64,000 nt of DNA from Marsupella aquatica. Its lineage: Eukaryota > Marchantiophyta. Positions within the stretch are counted from its first letter, which is position 1. Each line of letters begins with the position of its first letter. The notes below the pieces were generated by a model. That model ran no database searches, was not told the DNA's origin, and was given only the letters and a program-made list of their open reading frames with translations. A program made the position numbers and the translations under genes. The stretch spans positions 3,038,001 through 3,102,000 of the forward strand of contig OZ316895.1 in NCBI GenBank assembly GCA_973895155.1, in the 5' to 3' direction. Below, one piece after another: positions 43,001 through 53,934 of the stretch.

Positions 43001-45152
43001 ATCACTTGAGAAAAGTGGAGGTTTCTGCTCACCTGTCCTGTTACAGGTATGTATTAATAAAGGGAGGACACTTGTTGGGGACGGATGAGATTGTTGACGT
43101 TCTTTTTGATGGTACTTAACCTTTATCCAAGTGCTTACTTGTCAACAAAACTTCAAAAGTTTGGTTGTTTGAGCAGAATTGGGGTGATGACTCGTTTTCT
43201 TGCTTAAGGTGCTGCTTAAAATTCTAATCCTTGTCCATGAAGACCTTTACATCAACTATCATGAAGTGATTACCCTGCTTGGGGATTTTGTAGATCAGTG
43301 AAATTCTCTAGCCCAGTTGTCATGGTAGGACTTGTTCTTGTTTGCATAGCTCTTGATGTGTTGAGGAAACGGTGAGTATAACCACCATTGCGAGCACAGA
43401 AGTTGCTAATGGATTGATCACTAGTTTGCTGTTATGCACAGAAACCAAATTCACCAATACTGATCGTTCTTCTTGGCAGGGTCTGAGTGGTATGAGTACC
43501 GTGGACCTCGCATAGACTCACACAACACACATGGCACGGGTTGTACCCTAGCCTCAGCAATTGCAGCAGAGATTGCCAAAGGACTGGACGTGAGAGACGC
43601 TGTTCAGGTAAAGGACTCAAGAAAAGCTTACCATCATAGTGTGTCCAACCAGTTAAGGTTGAAACTGGGCCTCAACTTTGAATCTGCGGTGCTGACCGTC
43701 AAAACTGTAATGATTGCTTTTCTGAAATCGATATCAAGATTTGTGAGATGCATTCCTTGAACTGCCGAAATTTCCCTTGGTACAGCTTTAACAGAAGAAA
43801 TATTTTTTCTAGGTGCACTGCTCATAGCTCCTTCAACTAAATCCGCAATCATTCCAAAGAAATTTGCGGTAAATTGAAAATGAGTATATAGCAATTTTTC
43901 TACTCCACAAGACAAAAGTCTTACTACCTTGGAGGGTGACGGTCACATGGGTATAACTGGCTCTGACATGGATGATGCAGGCAGCTAAGACATATGTAGC
44001 GGAGACCCTTCAAAAGAGTGTAAACTTGAAAATAGGGAATGGACGGCAAGGTCCAATAAACCACCTTCATGCTTTGAACCAATGGGATAGTTCACTTCAA
44101 CAACATTTTAACCCAGAATCCCTTCTCTTATATGCCGTGACTGACTCCTCCATGAATAGACGTTGGGGAAGATCCACGTTTGAAGCTGTGCAAGCAGCTA
44201 TTGAGGGTGGTGCAACCATAGTTCAGATAAGGTACCTCTGTTTAAACGTGCTTTGATGGATTACTTTCTTCGACTCTTTTGGATCCGTTCACCAGCAACG
44301 GATATCTTTTAGCGTGGAACTGACTATCTGCTTTGTGGTTCAACAGAGAGAAGGAGGCAGAATCAGCAGATTTTCTTGAGGTGAGTACTTGGTTTGTTGA
44401 AGTCACAGCTGTCAACAGTGTATGAGTTCATTGTTGCATGTTTAGGATGAAAGTTCCGGAAGGTCAGCATATTCCAAATGTTTCCAATCTGAGACTAGTT
44501 CGCAACAGGAATCAGGATCATATTAATTATTGTCAATTGGTCAGATCATGGTGTCCTGCATTATCTAATGTATGGTGATCTGCTCAGATGTCTCTTTGCT
44601 GTTTCTGCTAGGTTGTCCATGTATCCACATACTGAGACAGCGCATTGCTATCATTTGCAGGAGGCTGAGGCATCCCTAAAAGTGGCGCGCAATTACGGAG
44701 TGCCCCTTCTAATCAACGATCGGGTCGACATTGCGTTGGCCTGTGACGCAGACGGAGTACACTTGGGTCAATCAGATCTATCAGTCAGCCGTGCAAGGGC
44801 TATTCTAGGTCCTGACAAAATCATTGGAGTATCGTGCAAGACTCCCGAGCAAGCACAGCTTGCTTGGGAACAAGGAGCAGATTATATAGGATCTGGTGGG
44901 GTTTATCCCACGAACACAAAAAAAAACAATAAAACTATTGGAATAGAAGGGTTGCGGAAGGTGTGTGAAGAGAGTCCACTTCCTGTGGTTGCTATAGGTG
45001 GAATCAAAGGAACGAATATACCCGAGGTTATGAGTTCACCACGGCCAAATCAATTGAAAGGGGTTGCAGTAGTTTCAGGTATCTTTGATCAGTCGGATGT
45101 TTTGGACGCCACACAGAAACTTCGAGTTATTTTGTCTACAGCCTTGGCATAA
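40100..45152 (+). CDS. TH1: Bifunctional HMP-P kinase / thiamin-phosphate synthase (TH1-like), ten exons
   Basis: Makes thiamin monophosphate: the N-terminal kinase (ThiD-type) phosphorylates HMP-P, and the C-terminal ThiE-type domain condenses HMP-PP with the thiazole phosphate. Exons: 40,100-40,498; 41,803-41,877; 42,064-42,139; 42,369-42,449; 42,768-42,902; 43,047-43,111; 43,480-43,607; 43,981-44,231; 44,347-44,380; 44,661-45,152; about 580 residues. The first ~75 residues are Ser/Arg/Ala-rich, a likely plastid transit peptide. Kinase motifs: [78 protein letters not shown]. Synthase motifs: [70 protein letters not shown]. All clear junctions agree in phase except 3 to 4, which I could not place exactly. 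The start could also be 40,118 or 40,241. Confidence 0.9.
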
Positions 45153-46230
45153 TGTTCTTATTGGAGAAACGTCAAGCTGAAATTTGGCGTCCATGTTTGG
45201 CATGTTACTTGGTTCACTGCCTATTTGGGAATAATGCTTTAGTCTCACCATCGACGTGTTTTACAGCTAGCGAATGTGAAGCTGGCATATTGGTACCTGT
45301 GCACTCCTGAAGGCTCTTTTGTGCATTGTACGGACTTAGACATCGGATCCCTTCGCATATCTCGTACTAAATAGAGCAGCAGAACACATTTTGTTAGGGG
45401 ATACTCTTTGTGGATGGGGTGATGTTTCACTAAAATGCTCCCTTTTGTGGACAACCATCATTACATGCAAGAAATGCGACCAGGAAGGCAAGAGGTGGAT
45501 GTTTGAAAACATAGTGACATCAGAATCATACTTGACCCAGCTCCAAGACTCACCAATAGCAATGGAAACTAGTGCAAGGGAACAAGTACTTCAAGTAACG
45601 AACATGGGACTATAACAATATTTGATCCCGTTTGAGAACTATTAATCTCATCTATGCAGTTCTCATCTTGAGGAAACTTCATTCAGGTGGGATAAACAGA
45701 AACTACAGAGATTGTAGACAGTTTGCAAACGCCGATGGCTTTTGCAGCAGCTAGGTGCGCCACCGTCCTTGAATCGGGGTTCTTTAAAATGTGGTCCGGC
45801 GGTATAGGCCCATGGAGTAAAAGGAATCTAATCATTTCATAATTGGAAAGTCGAGTTCAGATCAGACAAATTTGTGGTGGTCATGCCTTTCTACGGCACA
45901 GATTGCTTCCACCCATTTCATATTTCATATAGCATTTTGTTGATATAGCTCTGGACTCCTTCGCGGTTGTTAAGGAGCTGGATTGAGAGGCAATGTTAAT
46001 CTGGTCTGGAAGGTTCAAATGACCAATCTCACAGAATCTCTATTTTCTAGTTAAATTCTGTAGGACTGGTCTAACGAACTCAATCTATGTTGTCTAGTGA
46101 TGAAGTGCTGTCATGGTTCACCGAACTCTAGCACTATTGGCGGTCTCTGCAAAATTGTGAGAAACAGGATGCGAAGGACAGGAACATTTTGTACACACAC
46201 CAATTTAAGAAGGGACAAACTTAGATCTCA
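45153..46230. other. Intergenic, convergent 3' ends
   Basis: Lies between the TH1-like gene (plus) and the reductase gene (minus), so it should hold both 3' untranslated regions. No other gene or repeat was recognised. Confidence 0.5.
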
Positions 46231-47364
46231 CTACTTCATTTCTGGAATTATCTTCCTCTCGACATATCTGTCAAGGTGTTTGACGACGCCCTTCAACGTA
46301 TTCCGGAACTTCAAAAACCCAAACTCCTTGCCCTTGTTGGAGCTCATGATGGAGTTGTAGCCATAATTGGCTAAGAAGATCTCAGCGAACCACCAGTGCC
46401 CCAATTCAGGTAATTTCGTTGGATGCAAGGAGTACTTCTTCACCAGCTCCTGCCACACAGAACCCTTGTCTTTCATCAGCTGCTGAAGAGCGAAGGGTGG
46501 AATCTTGGGTCCCTCGGCTTTCATTCCCAGCCTCTCAGCAATAATCCCCCACACACGCTTCCACTTGAAAACATCTCCATTCATACAGTTGAAGGCCTGG
46601 TTTTTCGCTCTGGGATCTGTGGCCGCCCAGATGTGTTGCTCGGCTATCAACTCTGCATCAGACGCATCACAAAGCGAATCCCAGGATGACCTCGGTCCAG
46701 GGAAGATCAGCGGCAGCCCTAACTCTTTGCAAAGGCAGCCGTAAACACTTAGAGTTGACAACATGTTCATCTTGTTGCCTGTGGTGAAGCCGAATATCAC
46801 GCCCGGGCGATGGACCGACCATGTGAGCTCCTCTCCCTGCCGACGCTTCTGCTCCACAGTTCGAAACAGTATGTCCTCCAAAGTGTAGAAGAAATTGTCC
46901 CCGGGTAGACGAGGCATGTCCTCCGTGAAGGGAGAATCCGGAAACTCAACTCTGTCATTCATTAGCGCCCACTGGTCAAAGCTGCCCACATAGTGCTTCC
47001 CTCCCGTTTGGAGCGAGACGTGCTGAAGGCTCTTCGCGTTGGGCAGAAGAGCATCCAACAAGTTCTGAAACATCCTCCCATTTCCTTCACAGTTCTCTCC
47101 CTCGGACATTAGATCCATCCAAGTCACCCAGAAGACATGGGTCACATCCGTCAATGGTGCCACCTTTGCAAGAGTCTCCTCCCTCTCTGACAGATCGCAA
47201 CGGATATAGACATCTGGACTGTGCCACTCAGGTTTGGGCCGTCGTGCTATTCCGTAAACCTTCCATGGGCCCCCAGCTGTGTCTGGCTTGGCTAAGGCTT
47301 CCACCAACGCCTCTCCTGTGATTCCTGTCGACCCAACAACCAACGCTACATTTCCGCTCGCCAT
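46231..47364 (-). CDS. VEP1 / progesterone 5-beta-reductase (iridoid-synthase-like) short-chain reductase
   Basis: NADPH-dependent enone 1,4-reductase family (PRISE/VEP1), cytosolic, acting on steroid, iridoid or small enone substrates depending on member; the substrate here is unknown. Single exon, 377 residues from the ATG at 47,364 (MASGNVALVVGSTGITG), matching the usual family start; the frame stays open upstream to an ATG at 47,499, giving a 45-residue extension that does not resemble the family. Motifs: VGSTGITG nucleotide-binding loop (about 9-16), CDLSERE, VFWVTWM, TGGKHYVGSF with the catalytic-type Lys, NFFYTLEDILF with the catalytic-type Tyr, HRPGVIFGF, and the C-terminal KGKEFGFLKFRNT. 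The key Lys and Tyr appear present. Single-exon structure is consistent with either a retrocopy or a lineage-specific gene form. Confidence 0.9.
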   Translation of the reverse strand: MASGNVALVVGSTGITGEALVEALAKPDTAGGPWKVYGIARRPKPEWHSPDVYIRCDLSEREETLAKVAPLTDVTHVFWVTWMDLMSEGENCEGNGRMFQNLLDALLPNAKSLQHVSLQTGGKHYVGSFDQWALMNDRVEFPDSPFTEDMPRLPGDNFFYTLEDILFRTVEQKRRQGEELTWSVHRPGVIFGFTTGNKMNMLSTLSVYGCLCKELGLPLIFPGPRSSWDSLCDASDAELIAEQHIWAATDPRAKNQAFNCMNGDVFKWKRVWGIIAERLGMKAEGPKIPPFALQQLMKDKGSVWQELVKKYSLHPTKLPELGHWWFAEIFLANYGYNSIMSSNKGKEFGFLKFRNTLKGVVKHLDRYVERKIIPEMK

Positions 47365-48491
47365 TGGTAGTCCAGCTCCCTGATTCCCCTCTTCGTCTCG
47401 GCTCCTCACCTGCAAGATTGCTGTACAGCCCTGCCAAACCCACCTTGCTAGAGCAACCCTTATAGTCTTATCCCTCTGGTATTCGGATTGCAACTCCAAC
47501 TATGGCTGCCTTCTTTCCCATGTACAATAGTCTTCCCTCCTACACTAACCTTGCTCATGCTGTCTCGTGGCCCAAGAGCAGCTCCTTCTGTGCAAATCCA
47601 TGACTAAGTACAGTTGAAAAAGCACCCAGAGATGCAACCGTCCGCTACTTTTCCCGTGATGTGTATCGTTTTCCACAGTGAAAATGCCGCTCATCTCCTC
47701 GTGCTCATCCAAAATGTACTACATACTCAATCATGAGCTTTAGCATCGTCACTCTTCATCCCCTTGCCTTGTGAAACTGATACTGCACGGTGAAGGCAAC
47801 TTGGTGCTGGAAAGAACTTGGTGCTCGGATTCATCCGCCAACCTTTTGAGGGATCAACATGTTGAAGACAACCATATTTTAAACCTTCAACTTGGGCGAT
47901 TCACAATTTCACACTCATCTCAGGATATTCTCCGTTAAACTATAGCACGGTTCCATAGGCAGCTAGCTGAATGAGTGAAGAAAGACATCACTTCGGAATC
48001 TTACGTCCTTCAACTTCCTAGAAAGCAACCACACGTTATACTCGGTGAAATCCTCAGGACGGGAGTGTTTCTGATCCTAGTGGTTTAGCCAACAATTGAT
48101 ATTTTACTCGAATGCCTGACATCAGCATATCGTGCACCACGAGCTCAATTTCAAGTTGTCAAGGTTTGTAAATCCACCGTCTTAGCCCTTAACTTCCATT
48201 AGCTGGTGAGACAATGATGAAATTGGACAGAGGTCCCCGATCTATCATCTATCGGGACTCTACAGTGCAATATAGAAGAGTGGACAAGGCACTGACGCTT
48301 TTTGAAGTGGAACTGTGGATCAGTGTGGAACTCTTTGGACCACCATGCACAATGCTGAAACGTCTTCCTCGTGGGGAATCAGAACCGACACTACTGTCCG
48401 GACGATTTCTGGGTAACTTGTGGATCACATGTCGAGAGCCACCTCCACGTGAGAAGTGCCTTCGATGTCATTCTTAATTATAGAACAAGTT

Positions 48492-49047
48492 TGAGCACCC
48501 TAATTTTTAAAGTTTTTCCTTTTTAGACTCTCCCATAACTCTGGTAATTAAGGAACTAACAAGATCAGGTAACATTGATCCGTCCCATAACTCTGGTAAT
48601 TAAGGAAACTCACATAAAAGTTATGGGGAGCCTATCTTCATCTACACTAAGGAAAGGCTGCAGGCTTAACTCATAATTTTCTTGTCACTTTAGGAGCAAA
48701 TTCAGAAATCCTAAAATCCAAGCTTAACCCATAACTTTCTTGTAACTTTAGAAGCAAATTCAGAAACCCGAAAATCCAAGACTTGGAAACTCTGGAAAAC
48801 CACAACTGAAGGCATGTAGGCTTGGCGCTTGACATGGTGAAAGCTGCTGCATTTGAGGTGACGGCTGATCAAGAATGAAGGAATACAGAATTTTAGGCTA
48901 TGAGACAGGTGAGGCCTAACTCCTGCCTTATGGGACGGATCAATGTTACCTGATCTAATTTTTAAAATTACATAATCGGGTTCCATAAGTGGACTTATGG
49001 GATATACCACAAATTCACTAATGACCCAGCTTTGAGACGCCCTAATG
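48492..49047 (+). mobile_element. MITE-like element, same family as 17.3 and 56.2 kb
   Basis: Left part has CTCCCATAACTCTGGTAATT and AGGTAACATTGATCC; right end GACCCAGCTTTGAGACGCCC. Interior shares TGATCAAGAATGRAGGAA and CTATGAGACAGGTGAG with the other copies. Left terminus degenerate. Confidence 0.55.
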
Positions 49048-49490
49048 TCATCTTGTGAAGAAAAAGAAAGATGCTACAAAAATTCATGATCTAATATTCA
49101 TAAATTAATTCCTGACCATCAGATGTCCCTAGATTTAAGGACTGTACTGAGTGTTAGATTCTGACTGATGGCTTATGTGGGTAGGTTGGAAACTTGCTAC
49201 TATTGATAAAGCAAAGCTACTGTAGTGGATTCTAGCCTAAGGGGGAGAAGGTTTTTCACAAGGTATAATCTAGCTAAGGCCAGTACAAAAAGCCCGGTTT
49301 GCAGCAGTACAGTACAGTAATTGGCAAAAGGGAGGTCTCCAGTCCTGCACTCACAAAAACCATTGTAGATGTGTTTTCCCTTCATCCACCCACAGGCCAT
49401 ATAAAAGGGGAAGTGTCCAAGACCTCCCCCTTTTTCCTCATTACAACTCCTCTCCTCTCATGCCATTTTGCTCCACACTAATTAGTGAAA

Positions 49491-49695
49491 CCTGGTGGAT
49501 CCAAGCTTTAACATGGCTAGTGTAGTGGCTGTGTCTTTTTTTAGTGTAATAATTAGTGAATCTGGTGGATCCAAGTTTTAACATGGCTCCTGTGGTGGCT
49601 GTGTCTTTTTTGACTGTAAATAGAAACCTGGTGGATCCAAGTTTTAACATGGCTACTGTAGTGGCGGTGTCTTTTTTTTTTTAATGTAAATAGAA
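49491..49695. repeat. Tandem repeat, three ~68-bp units
   Basis: Each unit starts CTGGTGGATCCAAG(C/T)TTTAA, continues CATGGCTnnTGTrGTGGC, and ends GTGTCTTTTTT. Units at about 49,491, 49,561 and 49,628. Confidence 0.9.
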
Positions 49696-52600
49696 TGTGA
49701 GGACATTTAGGAAGCCCAGTGTGCCATTTCCAGAGACACACCCTGCCCCCAACCCACGTGAGTACGTTACTCACTTAGGCCCCCACCCAAATTCAGATAC
49801 TCGAGTTTCTCGCCGCCGCAGACATTCTGAGTTCAGTTCTGGAGTTGACAGACTTGACAGACTTGACGTCATCAACTTGAAAATAAATCACTCATGATCG
49901 ACAATAAGTTGTCGAGATGTGCATTTATGGTCTGCTACAAAACAAAGTCATGGTAGTACATCTGCCATGTTTACGTATGCCTTGTGCAGATCGACTTTTT
50001 GTCCATCCAATCGGTGCGAGTTCTCGAACTTTAGTTCCAAGAGATGAAGTTTTGGGGTTGTTTGTAAGTTGGGCTTCGCTGTCGAGAAGTAATTGACTTG
50101 TTTCGTCGAAGACTCCATACATGAGTGTAAAAATAATGTTGACCACTGCCGTAAACTGTTTCTAGCTAGACAGCGCTCATCACTGCTAGTCTTCTTGGGA
50201 TCCATGCATTAATTCTGCTCGGATATGTATTTTTATTTGGAGTTGTGGCTTGATCTAGAAAGGTCGCCCACGTTCACAGTAGCTAAAAAGGAGTATACAC
50301 CTACAAGGGCCCTTTGCACCAAATCACCCATCTGGGCTGAAGAAGGAGAGAATTGAATCAATGTAGTCTCTAACCAAGCCAGAACGTACCGAAAATCAAA
50401 GCTGAATCGAAGAAAAACTGTCTCACAACGAATCCTCTGTGGTAATAAGTGCCGAGTCTGTTAATCTGTTAATAAGCTAGATGAACCGTCGGACAATTCG
50501 TCAAGATGGCCCTCAGGTATCCGTCTATAGCACGTTCAGATCGATGCTGCTCCGAAAGTATTACTTCAAGTGATTAGTCTGCGCAAAATCAAGGCTTATC
50601 GTGACCAGAAAAGTCCTTGGCCAAATAATGCGTCACGGACTCTTTTGGCACTAAGAATAACAGAGTCACGAGAAATGCCCCAGAGCACAATCAACAAAAA
50701 CAACGATACTGATTTCAGCGAACAGTGCATGAGGTGAACGTTGACATCACAAAAATCAAAGTTCCAAGTGACCTTTTGAAAAATCTACTGTGATAAAGAA
50801 TACATTAGAAAGAGACCCGAGTCGCAAGAAAGGTCCATCCCTGTGGAGGAAACTTGATGGAAGAGTGTGTTGAAAAGACGAATAAGTTGGACGAAACTCT
50901 CGAAGCGTACCTGATCAATGCGCATGGAAGAGAGATCAGAGTAAAAACATTTTGGACGACTGCACCAAGGCAGGTGGGACTTCTACATATTTGTATATAC
51001 AGAAATCCATGTGCCAAATCAAGAGCTACAGGTGGATGTCTCGTCGTGAGAATTAGTCAGGGACTGTTCGCACTCTAAAATCGTTTCAATTGCGACATAA
51101 GCTTGTGAACACCTTCCCAGTCGAAAAATAGAGAGAACCAATTTACCCTGAACGAGTGCCAACGAAGAACAACGAGAGAAAAAGGGGAAGAGGTCCCGAG
51201 AGAACCAAACAAAACAAGAACCAAAGAGGGAAATTTTAAAAGCCACCTTTCCAGTCATGTACATATAATCTTATGTTCGCGGCCTCTTGCGTATGCAAGT
51301 GGGATGTTCGTCTCTTGGAGACACATGATTTGGGTCCATGTCAGTCGATGGAATGTCGGAAGCACATCTCCAGGATGCTGTGTTCGGAAGGAAGACTCCT
51401 AGTTCCTGCTTGCATGAAATGCTAAAGAATCTTCGACATAAACGGAAACACGTTTCAAACTAGAGCCCCAACACGAATCTGTACAGATCCTCCTCAATTG
51501 TTCCTAATGACGGTGGCAATGATGACGTCAACTTCGAGGGAGTAGGTTGGACTGGCATTCTCCAAGACGTCAACTGCAGTCACGGTGGAGTAAAACTTGC
51601 AGCCCCGCACTATCTTCTGGAGTGCAATAGATAAAATTGAAGGAAACGAAACACTAGATACAGAGTGCGTTTCTTCACGTTAGGGAAGACAACTGAGCAG
51701 TGTGTGGTATTAAGTCTCTCCAAAGATATTTACGAACTGTTATTGCCTTTCGAGGGGTAGGACCATGCAAAAGAGATACGCACGAGATAGTCTGGGAAAG
51801 TGGACGACAAAATGGGGCGGAGCAAAAACTGATCTGTTTGACGGTGGGAGGAAACCTCCATTCCTGAGGATGACAACTCAGGGAATAAATGATTATTGTT
51901 TCTAAATTTTAGATACAGCAGCTCTACATCTCCTTGAATGTCAATAAGCTAAGGACCGTACTGGACATGGGTTTATTAATGGACTTACTATCCAAAGTCT
52001 TTTCCCTAGTTCAGTGCGATCGATAGGATTGTAAGACAGTGCTCGAAATCTTTCTCCTCATGCGATTATAATCTCAACCCATCAAAATTTCAAAACTAAA
52101 AGCTTCAGGTTTCTTCGACCTCAGTAAGTAAACGAGAAGAAAGCTGAACTGATTCCGATTCACGTGAAAGCTCATGGGGATGTCTTCAGCAATCCTCATC
52201 TCAGGGACTGATTGGTTGAGAACAGTGGAGGGAGATTTCCAAGTCGGAGGGCCATTTGTTGATGATCATTCACAGGACGTTTGTCCTCTTGATCGAGAAT
52301 GCCGGAGAACCTCTGCTACTCTGTGTCTACAAGTAAGGCTGGAAGACAACCTTCTGATACGAGAACCTATATTTTGACGTGACTTCCCCCTCAAAATTGA
52401 CGATCGCGATCTACCGCTGACCCACCTAGAAATACAAACAATTGCTGTGGCAAAGGAATGGAATCTCGAAGAACTACTCCGACAAACCAATTCAACGCCG
52501 GCGCTGATGCGGGTAACAAAAAAGGGATCCTTCCAGCAGCGCTCGACTGGAACATCTTCTGTCCATCTCGCAAAGATGGTCAAGGGGATCTTCTTCTTAG

Positions 52601-52739
52601 TTTGCTGCTCATCTCGTCACCTGATCCACGACCGTCATCCGTCATCGAGACGAGGTAGGTGATAGACTGCTATCCCAGTAATGAATATAATATACAGAAA
52701 AACGGTGATTGGAAGGTCCAGGTCCAATCACGCTCTCGG

Positions 52740-52960
52740 GACCCCCGAATTTGAAGCTGTGGCAGAGGACTTGAATGTGGTACAGTCTAGATTTGGGCCT
52801 AGGGAAGTTGAAGCTGGAGAAGAGAATTCGTAGATCCAAAATCCCAGATGGTACAATCTACATTTGGCCCTAGGAATTTGAAGCTGTAGATCGAATAGGA
52901 CTTGTAGATTCAAATAGTGCAATCTAGAATTGGGCTTTCGGAATTTGAAGCTGTGCAAGA
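52740..52960. repeat. Degenerate ~63-bp minisatellite overlapping a gene's 3' end
   Basis: GAATTTGAAGCTGT or GAAGTTGAAGCTG recurs at about 52,747, 52,805, 52,868 and 52,939, each preceded by a TAGATTTGGGCCTAGG-like word. The last unit includes the final codons and stop of the minus-strand TMEM45-like gene. Confidence 0.8.
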
Positions 52961-53934
52961 GGACTATCAGTCTTGCTGCTTATCCTTCTGGACAGCGATT
53001 TCGAGAGTTCCTTAGTGGTGTGGATTGTAGATTCCTCGACGGCGTCAGCAAAATCGGTATCTTTATCCACAACAAAGAAAACGGAGTGGTGGGAATCGGT
53101 CAGTAAAGGTTTAATCTCTGGCGTGAAAGGTAGCATAGAAGACCGCAAGGTTGAAGCTGCCAACATCGCCGCGTAAAGAGAAAAGGTGAACGCCACAATC
53201 CCCACTGCCTGGACCACCAAAATAAGTACCTGGATGGCCTTTGCACGCATGTTGTCCATTGGTAGTAGACACACGGGAAAGTCAGCATCATCGGGAAGGG
53301 TGCACCCGATTGGCACACAGGAAGGCACGTTGATGAGAAGCCCGATTTGGAAGAACCAGGTGCCTTTGAAGGTGAGCAGCATCGCCCGGCTAAGGCCCAC
53401 CAAAATGCTACGGGGGTAGGCAATCTCCAGGAACATCATCGTCACCAATCCGGCAAGAATGAGCTGTATCAGAACGTGCACATAGCTCTCGAGATTGTCA
53501 CCGGGATGGTGACCGTAGTGGAACACCATCAACTCCGCTAGAAATCCTAAAGCAAATGTTCCTGTGAGCACTCCCTGCGGAAGAGGTAACAGAATCGTCA
53601 TTTCGTTAACGAGCGCCACGCAAATGTAGAGCAGGAAGAACAGGGAGAACGAGACGTGCTGAAATCGCATTAAATGCTCGCTTAGTATCACACCCTTCGC
53701 CAAATCCTCCGTAGCATGCGACATTTGCTTAACAATGAAAACGACCACGATGAATAACAACGTCCAGAGCTCCGCGCATCTCCGCGCTCCTTTTCCCGGA
53801 TTAGGGAACCACGTCTTACACTTAAACTTGTCCGGATTAGTGATATACAAACGCAGAGTACTGTAAATGTGCCATGCTCCTAGGCACCCGAATATCACAC
53901 CTTGATCAATGTGCGACGGCAGAAACCACCCCAT
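52924..53934 (-). CDS. TMEM45 / DUF716 family membrane protein
   Basis: 336 residues from the first true ATG at 53,934 (MGWFLPSHIDQGVIFG); the frame opens three codons earlier without an ATG. About seven hydrophobic segments: ~10-25, ~57-75, ~93-115, ~120-140, ~152-172, ~185-205 and ~235-260. Family hallmarks are the acidic/His-rich motif ELMVFHYGHHPGDNLESYVH and GTWFFQIGLL. The C-terminal ~80 residues are hydrophilic, with Ser/Thr-rich KELSKSLSRRISS, probably cytosolic. Plant relatives are often pathogen- or stress-responsive, but biochemical function is unknown. Single exon. Its last ~12 residues (LAQLQIPKAQF) are encoded by a minisatellite unit, so the tail may be recently acquired or variable. 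Confidence 0.85.
   Translation of the reverse strand: MGWFLPSHIDQGVIFGCLGAWHIYSTLRLYITNPDKFKCKTWFPNPGKGARRCAELWTLLFIVVVFIVKQMSHATEDLAKGVILSEHLMRFQHVSFSLFFLLYICVALVNEMTILLPLPQGVLTGTFALGFLAELMVFHYGHHPGDNLESYVHVLIQLILAGLVTMMFLEIAYPRSILVGLSRAMLLTFKGTWFFQIGLLINVPSCVPIGCTLPDDADFPVCLLPMDNMRAKAIQVLILVVQAVGIVAFTFSLYAAMLAASTLRSSMLPFTPEIKPLLTDSHHSVFFVVDKDTDFADAVEESTIHTTKELSKSLSRRISSKTDSPLAQLQIPKAQF

Larger units (their letters stand above)
47365..52740. other. Long intergenic region, repeats only
   Basis: No recognisable coding region; frames such as 48,214-48,477, 50,854-51,078 and 52,174-52,377 show no family features. Contains a MITE-like element (48,492-49,047), a three-unit tandem repeat (49,491-49,695) and, at its right edge, the minisatellite next to the TMEM45-like gene. 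Confidence 0.5.

Noticed and set aside
50805-51264. Several overlapping ORFs of 70-81 residues
   Set aside because: Both strands are open with no motif or conservation to prefer one; likely chance.
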